Assembly (NCBI RefSeq): GCF_904061905.1
Contig: NZ_CAJFCI010000081.1
Location: forward strand, 1-42,371
Source of the DNA: Zestomonas carbonaria
GTDB taxonomy: Bacteria; Pseudomonadota; Gammaproteobacteria; Pseudomonadales; Pseudomonadaceae
DNA length: 42,371 nt
Reading direction: 5' to 3'
Positions 1 through 8,429 of the stretch are shown here, piece by piece; position 1 is the first letter of the stretch, and each line of letters begins with the position of its first letter. A program made the position numbers and the translations under genes. The notes under the pieces are model-generated. The model was not told where the DNA came from. It saw nothing but the letters and a program-made list of their open reading frames with translations, and did no database searches.

Positions 1-100
1 GCAGCAGGGGGTGGGGGTTGGTTCGTTTGGCGACTGCCAATTTACCCATTTCCCTGACTGTCAACTCGCTCTTTCCCCTGAGTCCGCGAAGAACCTTTTA

Positions 101-185
101 TTGGGTCCCCGCGTTCGCGGAGATGACGAGGTTGAGGCCCGCGCTCGCTCTCTCCTCCGTCTTCCCCGCGAACGCGGGGACCCAG
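101..185. repeat. Inverted pair of REP-like palindromes
   Basis: Two copies of the commonest palindrome in this window face each other: TGGGTCCCCGCGTTCGCGG near 101-120 and its complement near 166-184, about 45 bases apart. The same core (CCCGCGTTCGCGGG with a GGGTCCC or GGATTCC shoulder and a GTCAT/ATGAC tail) recurs near 9469, 9655, 9795, 13359, 13412, 23909, 23973, 24078, 24137, 37446, 37658, 41883 and 42036. It lies at the 3' end of the LysR gene. No gene is seen in 1-210. Confidence 0.8.
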
Positions 186-210
186 AAAGCAACCGGGCGT
201 CCCGCCACTT

Positions 211-1140
211 CTAGGCGGTCTTGATACCCGTCAGCGCAGCCGCCCCGTCCACTTCGACCAGCGTCTCGATCATCGCCCGTGCTGCCGGCGACAGGCGGAA
301 GCCGGTGCGACTGACGATGCCGCAGCGGGCGAATAGCTGGTCGAGGTTCTGCGGCAGGTTGCGCCAGTGCAGGTGGACTAGGTCGCCCCGGTCGATCGCC
401 GCCTGGAAGGCTTCCGCCGTGCCGATGCCGATGGCGTCGGTCTGCTCGACGATCCGCCGCAGGGCGTCGTAATGCTCGGCCTCGATGCTCGGGGAGAAGT
501 CGATGCGTCCGCTGAGGTTCGCCAGTACCTTGCGCACCCCCGGCGGGATCAGGGTGGCGGCCAGCGGGTAGGCGAACATGTCGTTGGTCGACAGGCTTTC
601 CTTGGCCAGCAACGGGTGTCCGGGGCGGCAGAAGAACAGGCCGCGCTTGGGCGTCAGCGGTTGGGTCTGGAAGTTCGGGTCGGCCTCGAAATGGCGGATG
701 TCGGCGACGAAGAATTCGATTTCCTCGCGACTCAGGGCGCGGCCGAGCTTTTCCCAGTTGTCGACCATGAACGCGGTGCGCACGCGCGGATGGCGGTTGA
801 TGAACTGCGCGACGGCATCCGGCACCAGCCTGACCGCCGGCGCCGGGCCGCAGCCGAAGCGCAGGTCGCCAGCGTCCAGCTTGGTCATCTGGTTGATTTC
901 GCTGACCAGGTTGGCGGCCCCCTGTACCAGGCGCAGGGCGTGTTGCAGCACCAGTTGGCCTTCCGGCGTGGGGCGCAGGTCCTTGTTGCCGCGATCCACC
1001 AACTGGCAGCCGAATTCCTGCTCAAGCCCCTGGATGCTGCGGCTGAACGCCGGTTGGGTGATGCCGATGGCATCGGCCGCGCGGACGAAGCTGCGGTGTT
1101 CGAGCAGGGCGATGAAGTAACGGAGTTGGCGCAGATCCAT
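211..1140 (-). CDS. LysR-family transcriptional regulator
   Basis: This 309-residue protein has the usual LysR length. The N-terminal winged helix-turn-helix spans about residues 1-60 and contains the typical stretch AADAIGITQPAFSRSIQGLE. A substrate-binding-like domain follows from about residue 90. It is divergent from the TonB-dependent receptor and dioxygenase genes at 1511-5813, so it is probably their local regulator. The effector is not readable from sequence; the neighbours suggest a sulfur-source or sulfur-status signal. A T-N11-A palindrome lies in the shared upstream region. The start was chosen because MDLRQLRYF is the canonical LysR N terminus. The family call is secure and the target is inferred. 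Confidence 0.9.
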   Translation of the reverse strand: MDLRQLRYFIALLEHRSFVRAADAIGITQPAFSRSIQGLEQEFGCQLVDRGNKDLRPTPEGQLVLQHALRLVQGAANLVSEINQMTKLDAGDLRFGCGPAPAVRLVPDAVAQFINRHPRVRTAFMVDNWEKLGRALSREEIEFFVADIRHFEADPNFQTQPLTPKRGLFFCRPGHPLLAKESLSTNDMFAYPLAATLIPPGVRKVLANLSGRIDFSPSIEAEHYDALRRIVEQTDAIGIGTAEAFQAAIDRGDLVHLHWRNLPQNLDQLFARCGIVSRTGFRLSPAARAMIETLVEVDGAAALTGIKTA

Positions 1141-1214
1141 GATGCTTTCCCGGCATTGAAAAAATAGGGCGAAGGTATTTGCCCGTCCCTGGGTGCTGGT
1201 TTTAAATGCAGGCT

Positions 1215-1266
1215 CTTATTCCGTCAATAAAGCTTATTTTTAATTATTAGATTTATAAGGAATAAG
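1215..1266. promoter_or_regulatory. AT-rich divergent control region with LysR-type palindrome
   Basis: An AT-rich island lies between the LysR gene and the receptor gene. It contains TTATT-N5-AATAA (1216-1230), a palindrome that fits the LysR T-N11-A box. It also contains a wider inverted pair, CTTATTCC (1215-1222) and GGAATAAG (1259-1266). Half-sites of this kind resemble those upstream of sulfate-starvation genes controlled by CysB, itself a LysR protein. Binding by CysB or by the adjacent regulator is inference. The rest of the 1141-1510 gap holds no gene that I can support. Confidence 0.45.
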
Positions 1267-1510
1267 TTTATGGCCTTGCATCCGAGGGGATATCGCCAAT
1301 GAACAACACCGCCAACCTACCTGTCCGGCAGTACCGCAGCGCGACCGCGCGCATGTGTCGCTGATCCTTCCGCGCGCCAGCCCATGAGCTGGGCCGGTTC
1401 CGCCGGTCATCGCGCCCACCGATCCACACGTTTTTTCAATGCCAGGTCTGCTGGCGCGGGTTCGTTTTGCCCGGCGTTCTGGCGCCGGGATGGGGATGAA
1501 AAGGAAAACC

Positions 1511-3901
1511 ATGAGCACGCAACGCAAATCGATCGACCAGCGCTTCCGCCCACGGATTGCCCGCCCGCTGTCCTTGCGCAGGCTGGCCGCGCCGGATTAC
1601 GCCCTGACCCTGCTGCTGGCGCTGGGGAGCGCCTGGAGCGGCGGCAATGCCTGGGCCGAGGAAGTGGCCGGGGAGGAGGGGGCTTCTCTGGAGTCCGATA
1701 CCCGCCTGAGCAAGGTCACGGTCACCGCCCGCCGCCGCGAGGAGGATGCCCAGGACGTGCCGACGCCGATCACCACCTTGAGCGGCAACACCCTGGAGAC
1801 GCAGAAGATCCAGCGGGTGCAGGACCTGCAGCAGGTGCTGCCGAGCGTCAACGTCGCCTACGTGCATGCGCGCCAGTCGAGCATCGCGGTACGCGGCATC
1901 GGCAACAATCCGGCCAGCGACGGCCTGGAGGGCAGCGCCGGGGTCTATCTGGACAACATCTACCTGGGCCGTCCCGGCATGGCGGTGTTCGACCTGCTGG
2001 ACATCGAGCAACTGGAACTGCTGCGCGGCCCGCAGGGCACCCTGTTCGGCAAGAACACCACCGCCGGGGTGCTCAACATCAGCACCCGCAAGCCGACCTT
2101 CACGCCGGAAAGCAGCATCGAGTTTTCCGGTGGCGAGCGTGGCTACTTCCAGGGCAAGGGCAGCGTTTCCGGCCCGCTGACCGAGACCCTGGCGGGGCGC
2201 CTGTCGGCCTATCGGACCCGCGAGGACGGTTTCATCGAGAACACCTTCAACGGCGACGACCTCAACGGCGGTGTCCGCGAAGGCGTGCGCGGCCAGTTGC
2301 TGTTCGAGCCCAGCGAGGACTTCAGCCTGCGCTGGATCGCCGACTACAACGCCGAGGATTCCGACTACGGCACCATGGTGGTGTACGGCGCGCCGGACCG
2401 GTACTGGGATCGCGCGGCCCTGGCCGGCGCCTCGCCGCACCGCGACCCGGACGACAAGAAGGTCAACATCGACAGCCGCCAGCACGTCAGCGTGCACCAG
2501 GGCGGCACCTCGGTGGAGGCCAACTGGCGGTTGAGCGGCGGCTACAACCTGACGTCCATCAGCGGCTACCGCTACTGGCATTTCACCCCGGCCAACGACG
2601 AGACCCTGAATGTCTCGGCGATCCGCAACACCGGCGTGGAAGTGCATGATCGCCAGTTCTCCCAGGAAATCCGCCTGGCTTCGCCCACGGGCGGCGCCTT
2701 CGACTATGTGCTGGGCGCCTATCTGTTCAAGCAGGACCTGGGCAACAAGAACTTCACCCACTTCGGCGACCGCGCGGACCTGTTCCTGCTGGGCGCCGAC
2801 CTGAATGCGCTGAATGGCGTCAGCACCAAGACCAACGGCAAGATCGACACCAACAGCTACGCGCTGTTCGGCCAGGGCACCTGGCATGCCACCGACCGGC
2901 TGGACCTCACCGTCGGCCTGCGTGGCACCTACGAGGAGAAGGAGGCCAAGGTCGAGCGCTTCGCCCCGGTCGGTGGGGCTCCGGTGGCGGGCTTGCCGGC
3001 GGCGATCCGGCAGGGCCAGACCGGCGCCTACGCCACCGGCGACCTGAACCAGTACAACGCGGCGCCGTCCGGGCTGGTCGCCCTGAGCTACAAGTTCAGC
3101 GACGACCTGCTCGGCTACGCCAGCCTGTCCCACGGCGAGAAGTCCGGCGGGGTCAACCTGGCGGTCGGCAGCGCGCCGACGGCGGGGGCGGAGTCGCTGC
3201 TGGTCGGTCCCGAACGAGCCAACGACGCCGAGCTGGGTTTCAAGAGCACGCTGTTCGACCGGCGCCTGCAGCTCAACGCCAACCTGTTCTGGACCGGTAT
3301 CCACGGCTACCAGGCCACCACGCTCTACCAGATCCCCGGCACCATCAATCTTGTGCAGGTGCTGGCCAACGCCGGCAGCGTGCGTTCGCGTGGCGTCGAG
3401 TTCGAGGCCACCGCGCTGCCGCTGCGCGGCCTGACCCTGAACTTCAACGGTTCCTATAACGACGTCACCTACCTGTCGTTCAAGGATGCGCCGTGCCCCG
3501 GCGAGATCGCCACCGTGCCCGGTGCGCCGACCAGTTGCGACCTGACCGGTGAACGCGTGGTCGGCGCCTCGAAGTGGATCGGCAACATCAGCGGCGAATA
3601 CAAGTGGCAACTGGACAACGGCATCGAGCCGTACCTCACCGCCAGCTACTCCTACCGCTCCGAGGCCGAAGGCACGCTGGACAACTCGGACCTCTCGAAG
3701 ATCGACGGCTACGGGCTGGTCAACCTGGCGGCGGGTATCCGCAGCGAGCTGGGCGACGGCCTGCTGGACGCCTCGGTGTGGGTCAGGAATGCCACCGATA
3801 CCGACTACTACCTGGCCGCCTTTGCCTACCTCAACGGCGCCTACAGCGCATCCGTCGGCCAACCGCGCACCGCTGGCCTGTCCGTGCGTTACGACTTCTG
3901 A
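1511..3901 (+). CDS. TonB-dependent outer-membrane receptor (probable organosulfur uptake)
   Basis: This 796-residue outer-membrane receptor carries a signal peptide with a hydrophobic core at about residues 30-50 and cleavage near AWA. It is followed by a TonB-box-like region (LSKVTVTARRR), a plug domain with the motifs LEGSAGVYLDNIYLGR and LRGPQGTLFGKNTTAG, and a beta barrel ending in aromatic VRYDF. I chose the ATG at 1511 because AAGGA lies just upstream; the frame is open to 1439 but the extension looks unlike a leader. It lies 23 bp upstream of atsK and probably in the same transcript. The context suggests transport of sulfate esters or another sulfur source rather than a siderophore. 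Substrate is inferred and the family is certain. Confidence 0.9.
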   Translation: MSTQRKSIDQRFRPRIARPLSLRRLAAPDYALTLLLALGSAWSGGNAWAEEVAGEEGASLESDTRLSKVTVTARRREEDAQDVPTPITTLSGNTLETQKIQRVQDLQQVLPSVNVAYVHARQSSIAVRGIGNNPASDGLEGSAGVYLDNIYLGRPGMAVFDLLDIEQLELLRGPQGTLFGKNTTAGVLNISTRKPTFTPESSIEFSGGERGYFQGKGSVSGPLTETLAGRLSAYRTREDGFIENTFNGDDLNGGVREGVRGQLLFEPSEDFSLRWIADYNAEDSDYGTMVVYGAPDRYWDRAALAGASPHRDPDDKKVNIDSRQHVSVHQGGTSVEANWRLSGGYNLTSISGYRYWHFTPANDETLNVSAIRNTGVEVHDRQFSQEIRLASPTGGAFDYVLGAYLFKQDLGNKNFTHFGDRADLFLLGADLNALNGVSTKTNGKIDTNSYALFGQGTWHATDRLDLTVGLRGTYEEKEAKVERFAPVGGAPVAGLPAAIRQGQTGAYATGDLNQYNAAPSGLVALSYKFSDDLLGYASLSHGEKSGGVNLAVGSAPTAGAESLLVGPERANDAELGFKSTLFDRRLQLNANLFWTGIHGYQATTLYQIPGTINLVQVLANAGSVRSRGVEFEATALPLRGLTLNFNGSYNDVTYLSFKDAPCPGEIATVPGAPTSCDLTGERVVGASKWIGNISGEYKWQLDNGIEPYLTASYSYRSEAEGTLDNSDLSKIDGYGLVNLAAGIRSELGDGLLDASVWVRNATDTDYYLAAFAYLNGAYSASVGQPRTAGLSVRYDF

Positions 3902-3924
3902 CCACCCCACAGAGGGCTTACATC

Positions 3925-4827
3925 ATGAGCAATGCCGCATTAGCCGTAGAACAGAACGCTGTCCTTGAGATCCATCCTGTCGCTGGCCGTATCGGCGCCG
4001 AGATTCGCGGAGTGAAGCTTTCCGCCGACCTGGACGCCGCCACCGTGGAGGCCATCCAGCAGGCGCTGGTGCAGTACAAGGTGATCTTCTTCCGCGACCA
4101 GACCCACCTCGACGACCAGGGCCAGGAGGCCTTCGCCAAGCTGCTCGGCGATCCGGTGGCGCACCCCACCGTGCCGGTCCGCGATGGCACCGCCTACGTG
4201 CTGGAGCTGGATGGCGCGCAAGGCCACCGGGCCAGTTCCTGGCACACCGACGTGACCTTCGTCGATGCCTACCCGAAGGCTTCGATCCTGCGCTCGGTGG
4301 TGGCCGCCAAGGCCGGCGGCGACACGGTGTGGGCGAATACCGCGACCGCCTACGACGACCTGCCGGCCGAGCTGCGCGAGCTGGCTGACAAACTCTGGGC
4401 GGTGCACAGCAACGAGTACGACTATGCCGGCGTGCGCCCCAACGCCGACCCGGCGCGCCTTGAGGAATACCGCAAGGTGTTTGCCTCCACCGTCTACGAG
4501 ACCGAGCACCCGGTGGTTCGCGTGCACCCGGTCAGCGGCGAACGGACCCTGCTGCTCGGCCACTTCGTCAAGCGCCTGAAGGGCTTTTCGCAGGGCGACT
4601 CGGCGCAGTTGTTCAACGTCCTGCAAAGCCACGTGATCCGCCTGGAGAACACCGTGCGCTGGCGCTGGCGCGAAGGCGACGTGGCGATCTGGGACAACCG
4701 CGCCACCCAGCACTACGCGGTGGACGACTACGGCACCCAGGATCGAGTGGTGCGCCGCGTGACCTTGGCCGGCGACGTGCCGGTGGGCGTCGACGGCCAG
4801 CGCAGCCGCACCGTGCGCAAGGGCTGA
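3925..4827 (+). CDS. atsK: Alkylsulfatase AtsK, Fe(II)/2-oxoglutarate dioxygenase
   Basis: This 300-residue member of the TauD/TfdA family closely matches my memory of Pseudomonas AtsK along its whole length, including the start MSNAALA and the end RSRTVRKG. AtsK oxidatively cleaves medium-chain alkyl sulfate esters to aldehyde and sulfate, using 2-oxoglutarate and oxygen. The iron ligands are H107, D109 (WHTD) and H263 (TQHYAVDDY); arginines 274 and 278 would bind 2-oxoglutarate and substrate. It follows the TonB receptor by 23 bp and precedes a second family member. Such genes are normally induced by sulfate limitation. The symbol rests on recalled similarity, with no search run. Confidence 0.85.
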   Translation: MSNAALAVEQNAVLEIHPVAGRIGAEIRGVKLSADLDAATVEAIQQALVQYKVIFFRDQTHLDDQGQEAFAKLLGDPVAHPTVPVRDGTAYVLELDGAQGHRASSWHTDVTFVDAYPKASILRSVVAAKAGGDTVWANTATAYDDLPAELRELADKLWAVHSNEYDYAGVRPNADPARLEEYRKVFASTVYETEHPVVRVHPVSGERTLLLGHFVKRLKGFSQGDSAQLFNVLQSHVIRLENTVRWRWREGDVAIWDNRATQHYAVDDYGTQDRVVRRVTLAGDVPVGVDGQRSRTVRKG

Positions 4828-4836
4828 GGCCGGTCG

Positions 4837-4865
4837 TGGGGTGGATGTCATTGTGCACATCCGCT
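4837..4865. repeat. Short palindromic repeat (GGTGGATGT...ACATCC family)
   Basis: A stem of GGATGT (4843-4848) with ACATCC (4857-4862) lies in the gap between the two dioxygenase genes. Related copies beginning TAGGGTGGATGT occur at about 9543 and 9683, and inverted near 24042. It could form a hairpin in the intercistronic mRNA. Confidence 0.6.
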
Positions 4866-4922
4866 CTTGCGAGCCGGGCCTTGGCCGCCCCACATCCAAC
4901 CCAATCACCAGAGAACCCCGTC

Positions 4923-5813
4923 ATGTCCCAATCCGCCACCGCGCTCCGCCAGGAGCCCGACACCTTCGCCATCACCCCGCTGGACGCGCCGCTCGGCGCC
5001 CGCGTCAGCGGCCTGGATGCCCGCCAGCCGCTGAGCGCCGACCAGGTACTGGCCCTCAAGCAGGCGCTGCGCGACCACCACATCCTGGTGTTCAGCGGCC
5101 AGAAACTGAACGACGGCCAGTTCCTCGACTTCGCCACCTGGTTCGGGTCGGTGTTCCAGCCGCCGGCCGATATCCCGGTGCTGTCTTCCGGCTCCGACGG
5201 CAAGGCGCCGCAGATCGTCCGCGTCGCCAACCACGACGAGGGAGAACTGGGCAGCATCGCCTTGCCGCCCCACAGCGACCACCACTGGACGCCGGTGCCG
5301 TCGGCCGGCTCGCTGCTCTATGCCCTGGACGTGCCGTCGAAGGGCGGCGACACCAGTTGGTACAACTTGGCCCTGGCCTACGAGACCCTCGACGAGGAGA
5401 CCAAGCACGAGATCGATGGCCTGCGGCTGATCAACTACAACCCGTTCATCCGCCTCCGCCAGGGCGGCTACGGCGGCGCCCACGTCACCTACCGAACGCC
5501 GGACATCGAGCCGATCCAGGGCACCGAGCATCCGCTGGTGCGCGTGCACCCGGAAAGCGGCAAGCGCCTGCTCTATCTCAGCGTGGCCACCGAGGTGGAA
5601 ATCCCCGGCTACGACCCCGAGCGCGGCAAGGCGCTGATCGCCCGGTTGCGGGAACACATCGGCCAGGAGCGGTTCTTCTATACCCACAAATGGCAGGTGG
5701 GCGACATCGTCTACTGGGACAACCAGGCCACCCTGCATGCGCGCAGCGCCTTCGATCCACGGGAGCGGCGCGATCTCAAGCGGATCAGCCTGGCCGGTAG
5801 CCGGCCGTTCTAG
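4923..5813 (+). CDS. TauD/TfdA-family Fe(II)/2-oxoglutarate dioxygenase
   Basis: This 296-residue dioxygenase belongs to the same fold as AtsK but is clearly divergent from it. Predicted iron ligands are H117, D119 (PHSDHHW) and H272 (ATLHARSAF), with arginines at 283 and 287 in the RRDLKRISLAG segment. The ATG at 4923 was preferred because MSQSATALRQ gives a normal N terminus and AGAGAA lies upstream; an upstream ATG at 4836 would read through the repeat. TauD relatives release sulfite from taurine or sulfonates, or act on other small acids. Its place behind atsK and a TonB receptor favours an organosulfur substrate. The exact substrate is unknown. Confidence 0.85.
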   Translation: MSQSATALRQEPDTFAITPLDAPLGARVSGLDARQPLSADQVLALKQALRDHHILVFSGQKLNDGQFLDFATWFGSVFQPPADIPVLSSGSDGKAPQIVRVANHDEGELGSIALPPHSDHHWTPVPSAGSLLYALDVPSKGGDTSWYNLALAYETLDEETKHEIDGLRLINYNPFIRLRQGGYGGAHVTYRTPDIEPIQGTEHPLVRVHPESGKRLLYLSVATEVEIPGYDPERGKALIARLREHIGQERFFYTHKWQVGDIVYWDNQATLHARSAFDPRERRDLKRISLAGSRPF

Positions 5814-5825
5814 GGCGATGGCGTT

Positions 5826-5842
5826 CCCGGATTGCACCCGGG
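5826..5842. repeat. Short palindrome CCCGGATTGCACCCGGG
   Basis: A 17-base near-perfect palindrome followed by CTAC lies just after the second dioxygenase. It is a different family from the CGTTCGCG palindromes. I see no second good copy in this window. Confidence 0.5.
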
Positions 5843-5869
5843 CTACAGGAGGGGAGGCAAGCCAGATGA

Positions 5870-5899
5870 GCCGCCTGTCGAGAGACAGGCGGCTTTTTT
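5870..5899 (+). terminator. Intrinsic terminator of the sulfur gene cluster
   Basis: A perfect ten-base stem GCCGCCTGTC/GACAGGCGGC with a four-base loop is followed by six T residues on the plus strand. It lies 57 bp after the second dioxygenase and closes the receptor-atsK-dioxygenase transcript. Confidence 0.9.
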
Positions 5900-5945
5900 G
5901 TCGAGGTGCTGTTTTTCCATGCCTTTTAGGCATTTTTCCAATGCC

Positions 5946-6045
5946 TTCTTGATCATCGAATAAATAAGTCATTTAAAAACAAATAGATAGAGAACTTATA
6001 TTCTTTTTAGATATTACAAAATCAATAAAAATTACTTTATGAGAT
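5946..6045 (+). promoter_or_regulatory. AT-rich promoter region upstream of tonB
   Basis: About 100 bases of markedly AT-rich DNA separate the sulfur cluster from tonB. It contains GAATAAATAAG (5958-5968) and CTTATATTC (5995-6003), an imperfect inverted pair resembling the CTTATTCC/GGAATAAG pair at 1215-1266. This may be a shared operator, possibly for CysB or the local LysR protein. I see no convincing Fur box. The remainder of the gap (6046-6189) is ordinary GC-rich DNA and would be 5' untranslated. Confidence 0.4.
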
Positions 6046-6189
6046 AAAAGCTGCCGCCAATCATTGTCCTCACACCCGGCAACCGCTCTGCGATGGCCCT
6101 TTCAAGCCTCCGGAAGGCTGCCGGCTCCACTGTCACCGCCGTGACCCTGTCAGGGCGCGGCGCAACAGGTTTCTTCGAGGAGTTTTTCG

Positions 6190-6978
6190 ATGGGCAATGC
6201 ACAGAGCGCAGCCAGCGCCCAGGAGTTGTTCTGGCGTGAGGCGCCAAGTGCCGATCTGGTTGGCATCGGCCGACCGCACCGAGAACCGCTGGGGCGCGAC
6301 CGCCAGCATCATGTCCGTCCGCAGGGTGCGCTGAGCCGCCGTGAAGGCCTGTTGCTCGGCGCCTTCGCCCTGGTCCTGCACGGCGCGGTGATCTACTGGC
6401 TGAGCCAGCGTCCCGAGCCGGTGCTGCCGGAAGTTCCGGTGGAGATTCCGCCGATGACCATCGAATTCACCACGCCGGCGCCGCCGGTGATCGAGCCGCC
6501 ACCGCCGGAGCCGATTCCCGAGCCGGTGGTGGAACCGCCGCCACCGCCACCTCCGGTGGTCGACGAACTGGCGACCAAGCCGCCACCGAAGCCGAAACCC
6601 AAGCCGAAGCCCGCGCCACCTCCGCCGCCCAAGCCGGTCGAGCCGCCGCCGGCGCCGCCGAAGGAAGTCGCTCCGCCGCCGCCCGCGCCGGCCCCGGTCA
6701 TACCGCCCTCGGCCAACGCCGGCTACCTGCGCAACCCGGCGCCGGAATACCCGTCGCTGGCCCAGCGCCGGGGCTGGGAAGGCACCGTGCTGCTGCGCGT
6801 CCATGTACTGGCCAACGGCAAGCCGAGCGATATCCAGGTGCAGACCTCCAGCGGCCGCGACGTGCTCGACCAGGCCGCGATACGGGCGGTCAAGCGCTGG
6901 AGCTTCGTGCCCGCCAAACGCGGCGACGTCGCCCAGAACGGCTGGGTCAGCGTGCCGATCGACTTCCGCCTGAATTGA
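6190..6978 (+). CDS. tonB: TonB energy-transduction protein
   Basis: This 262-residue protein spans the periplasm and passes proton-motive force to outer-membrane receptors. A cytoplasmic N terminus of about 50 residues precedes one membrane helix (GLLLGAFALVLHGAVIYWL). The periplasmic part begins with a long proline-rich stretch containing PPPKPKPKPKP at about residues 130-145, and ends in a TonB C-terminal domain with YPSLAQRRGWEGTVLLRV. The usual helix motif SxxxH reads AxxxH here (ALVLH). AGGAG lies 8 bases before the ATG. It is followed by exbB and exbD, so the three form a complete motor, probably for the receptor at 1511. Confidence 0.92.
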   Translation: MGNAQSAASAQELFWREAPSADLVGIGRPHREPLGRDRQHHVRPQGALSRREGLLLGAFALVLHGAVIYWLSQRPEPVLPEVPVEIPPMTIEFTTPAPPVIEPPPPEPIPEPVVEPPPPPPPVVDELATKPPPKPKPKPKPAPPPPPKPVEPPPAPPKEVAPPPPAPAPVIPPSANAGYLRNPAPEYPSLAQRRGWEGTVLLRVHVLANGKPSDIQVQTSSGRDVLDQAAIRAVKRWSFVPAKRGDVAQNGWVSVPIDFRLN

Positions 6979-7019
6979 ACGAACAGACATTCATTTCGCT
7001 GAACACAGAGAGACCCGAC

Positions 7020-7733
7020 ATGAACCTACTGGCATCCCCACTCGAATCCATCGAACACGCGGTCATCTGGCTGCTGATCGGCTTTTCCATCGTCACCTGG
7101 GGGCTGGCCCTGCTCAAGGCCGTGCAGTTCGGTCGCCTGAAAGGCCAGGATCGCAAGTTCCAGAAGCTGTTCTGGAGCGCCTCCAGCCTCGACGGCGCCG
7201 CCGAGCTGACCAACGCCCAGCCCGGCGCGGTGTCCCGTGTGGCCCAGGCCGGCTTCGGCGCCATCCGTATCCAGGACCACGGCCAGGGAGACCTGAGCCA
7301 GGCGATCAACCACCAGGACCGCCTCGAACGCGCCCTGCGCCAGCAGATCCAGCGTGAGCGCCGCTCCCTGGAGTCGGGCCTCGCGGTACTCGCCTCGATC
7401 GGCTCGACCTCGCCGTTCATCGGCCTGTTCGGTACCGTGTGGGGCATCATGGAAGCGCTCAAGGGGATCAGCGCGGCCGGCTCGGCCAGCCTGGAAACCG
7501 TGGCCGGGCCGATCGGCGCGGCACTGGTCGCCACCGGCGTGGGTATCGCCGTCGCGGTGCCGGCGGTGCTGGTCTACAACTATTTCCTGCGCCGCCTGAA
7601 GCTCAACGCCGCCGATCTCGACGACTTCGCCCATGACTTCTACAGCCTGGCGCAGAAGAGCGCGTTCAAGCTGATCCAGCTCCCCACCGCCAAGCCCGCC
7701 GCCGGCGCGCAGAAAGTGAAGGAGGCGTCCTGA
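7020..7733 (+). CDS. exbB: ExbB proton-channel subunit
   Basis: This 237-residue inner-membrane protein of the MotA/TolQ/ExbB family has membrane helices near residues 15-40 (VIWLLIGFSIVTWGLAL) and two in the C-terminal half (IGSTSPFIGLFGTVWGIM and AALVATGVGIAVAVPAVLVY). The conserved GLFGTVWGIMEA segment is intact. It starts 41 bp after tonB; GAGAG precedes the ATG at 7020. It forms the scaffold pentamer that works with ExbD and TonB. Confidence 0.93.
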   Translation: MNLLASPLESIEHAVIWLLIGFSIVTWGLALLKAVQFGRLKGQDRKFQKLFWSASSLDGAAELTNAQPGAVSRVAQAGFGAIRIQDHGQGDLSQAINHQDRLERALRQQIQRERRSLESGLAVLASIGSTSPFIGLFGTVWGIMEALKGISAAGSASLETVAGPIGAALVATGVGIAVAVPAVLVYNYFLRRLKLNAADLDDFAHDFYSLAQKSAFKLIQLPTAKPAAGAQKVKEAS

Positions 7734-7734
7734 C

Positions 7735-8136
7735 ATGGCCTTTTCCACCCAAGACAGCGATGAAGTGCTGAGCGAGATCAACGTCACCCCACTGGTGGAC
7801 GTGATGCTGGTGCTGCTGGTGGTATTCATCGTCACCGCGCCGCTGCTGACCAACGCGATCCCGATCAACCTGCCGAAGACCGAAGCGGTGGCGCCTCCCG
7901 AACAGAAGGACCCGCTGGTGGTGAGCATCGACGGCGAAGGCCGGTTCTTCATCAACAAGGACGAGGTCCAGCTGGACCTGTTGCAGAGCAACCTGGAAGC
8001 CGCCAAGGCGGAGGACCCGGAACTGCGCGTGCAATTGCAGGCCGACGAACACGTCGACTACGGCCAGGTGGCCAAGGCAATGGCCTCCATCGAGCGGGCC
8101 GGCATCACCAAACTGGCGGTGATCACCGCACGCTGA
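7735..8136 (+). CDS. exbD: ExbD proton-channel subunit
   Basis: This 133-residue protein has one N-terminal membrane helix and a periplasmic domain. The helix carries the essential acidic residue in PLVDVMLVLLVVF. It begins one base after the exbB stop, which indicates translational coupling. The C-terminal domain (about 60-133) has the usual ExbD/TolR fold signature ending ITKLAVITAR. It is the last gene of the tonB-exbB-exbD operon. Confidence 0.93.
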   Translation: MAFSTQDSDEVLSEINVTPLVDVMLVLLVVFIVTAPLLTNAIPINLPKTEAVAPPEQKDPLVVSIDGEGRFFINKDEVQLDLLQSNLEAAKAEDPELRVQLQADEHVDYGQVAKAMASIERAGITKLAVITAR

Positions 8137-8173
8137 CCGGACGCGCACGGATCGTTCCGGTCGGTTCGTCTTC

Positions 8174-8212
8174 GACCGTCCTTCTTCAGGCAGGGGAAGG
8201 GCGGTCTTTTTT
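8174..8212 (+). terminator. Intrinsic terminator after exbD
   Basis: The stem GACCGTCCTT/AAGGGCGGTC contains one G-T pair and is followed by six T residues. It separates the TonB operon from the porin gene. Confidence 0.88.
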
Positions 8213-8429
8213 ATTATGATTGGCCATTATTGACCTTGTGTTCCTAAGTTGGAACTTCCAACGTTTTCAAGGTACTAACCTGCGTAGTGGCAATATGCAG
8301 GCGTGTGGTGCGATCAATAAACAATTGAATAGCGTGACTCGCTATAACGGCATATGTCTACTATCGTTCTACAGGTCCACGTGTTTGACACTCCGACCTC
8401 GTATACAAGCCAACTGGGGATATTTAAGG

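Noticed and set aside
1240..1527. A 95-residue minus-strand open frame in the receptor upstream region
   Set aside because: There is no ribosome-binding site or recognisable sequence, and it runs into the receptor start and the AT-rich control region.
1436..3910. An 824-residue open frame on the minus strand across the TonB receptor
   Set aside because: It is a shadow of the receptor gene with Gly/Val/Arg-rich low-complexity translation.
8289..8302. GG-N10-GC near the oprF-like gene as a sigma-54 promoter
   Set aside because: The spacing fits but the flanking bases do not (no TTGC at the second element), and no leader structure follows.
8385..8406. TTGACA near TATACA as a sigma-70 promoter for the oprF-like gene
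   Set aside because: The spacer is about 11 bases, far short of 16-18.
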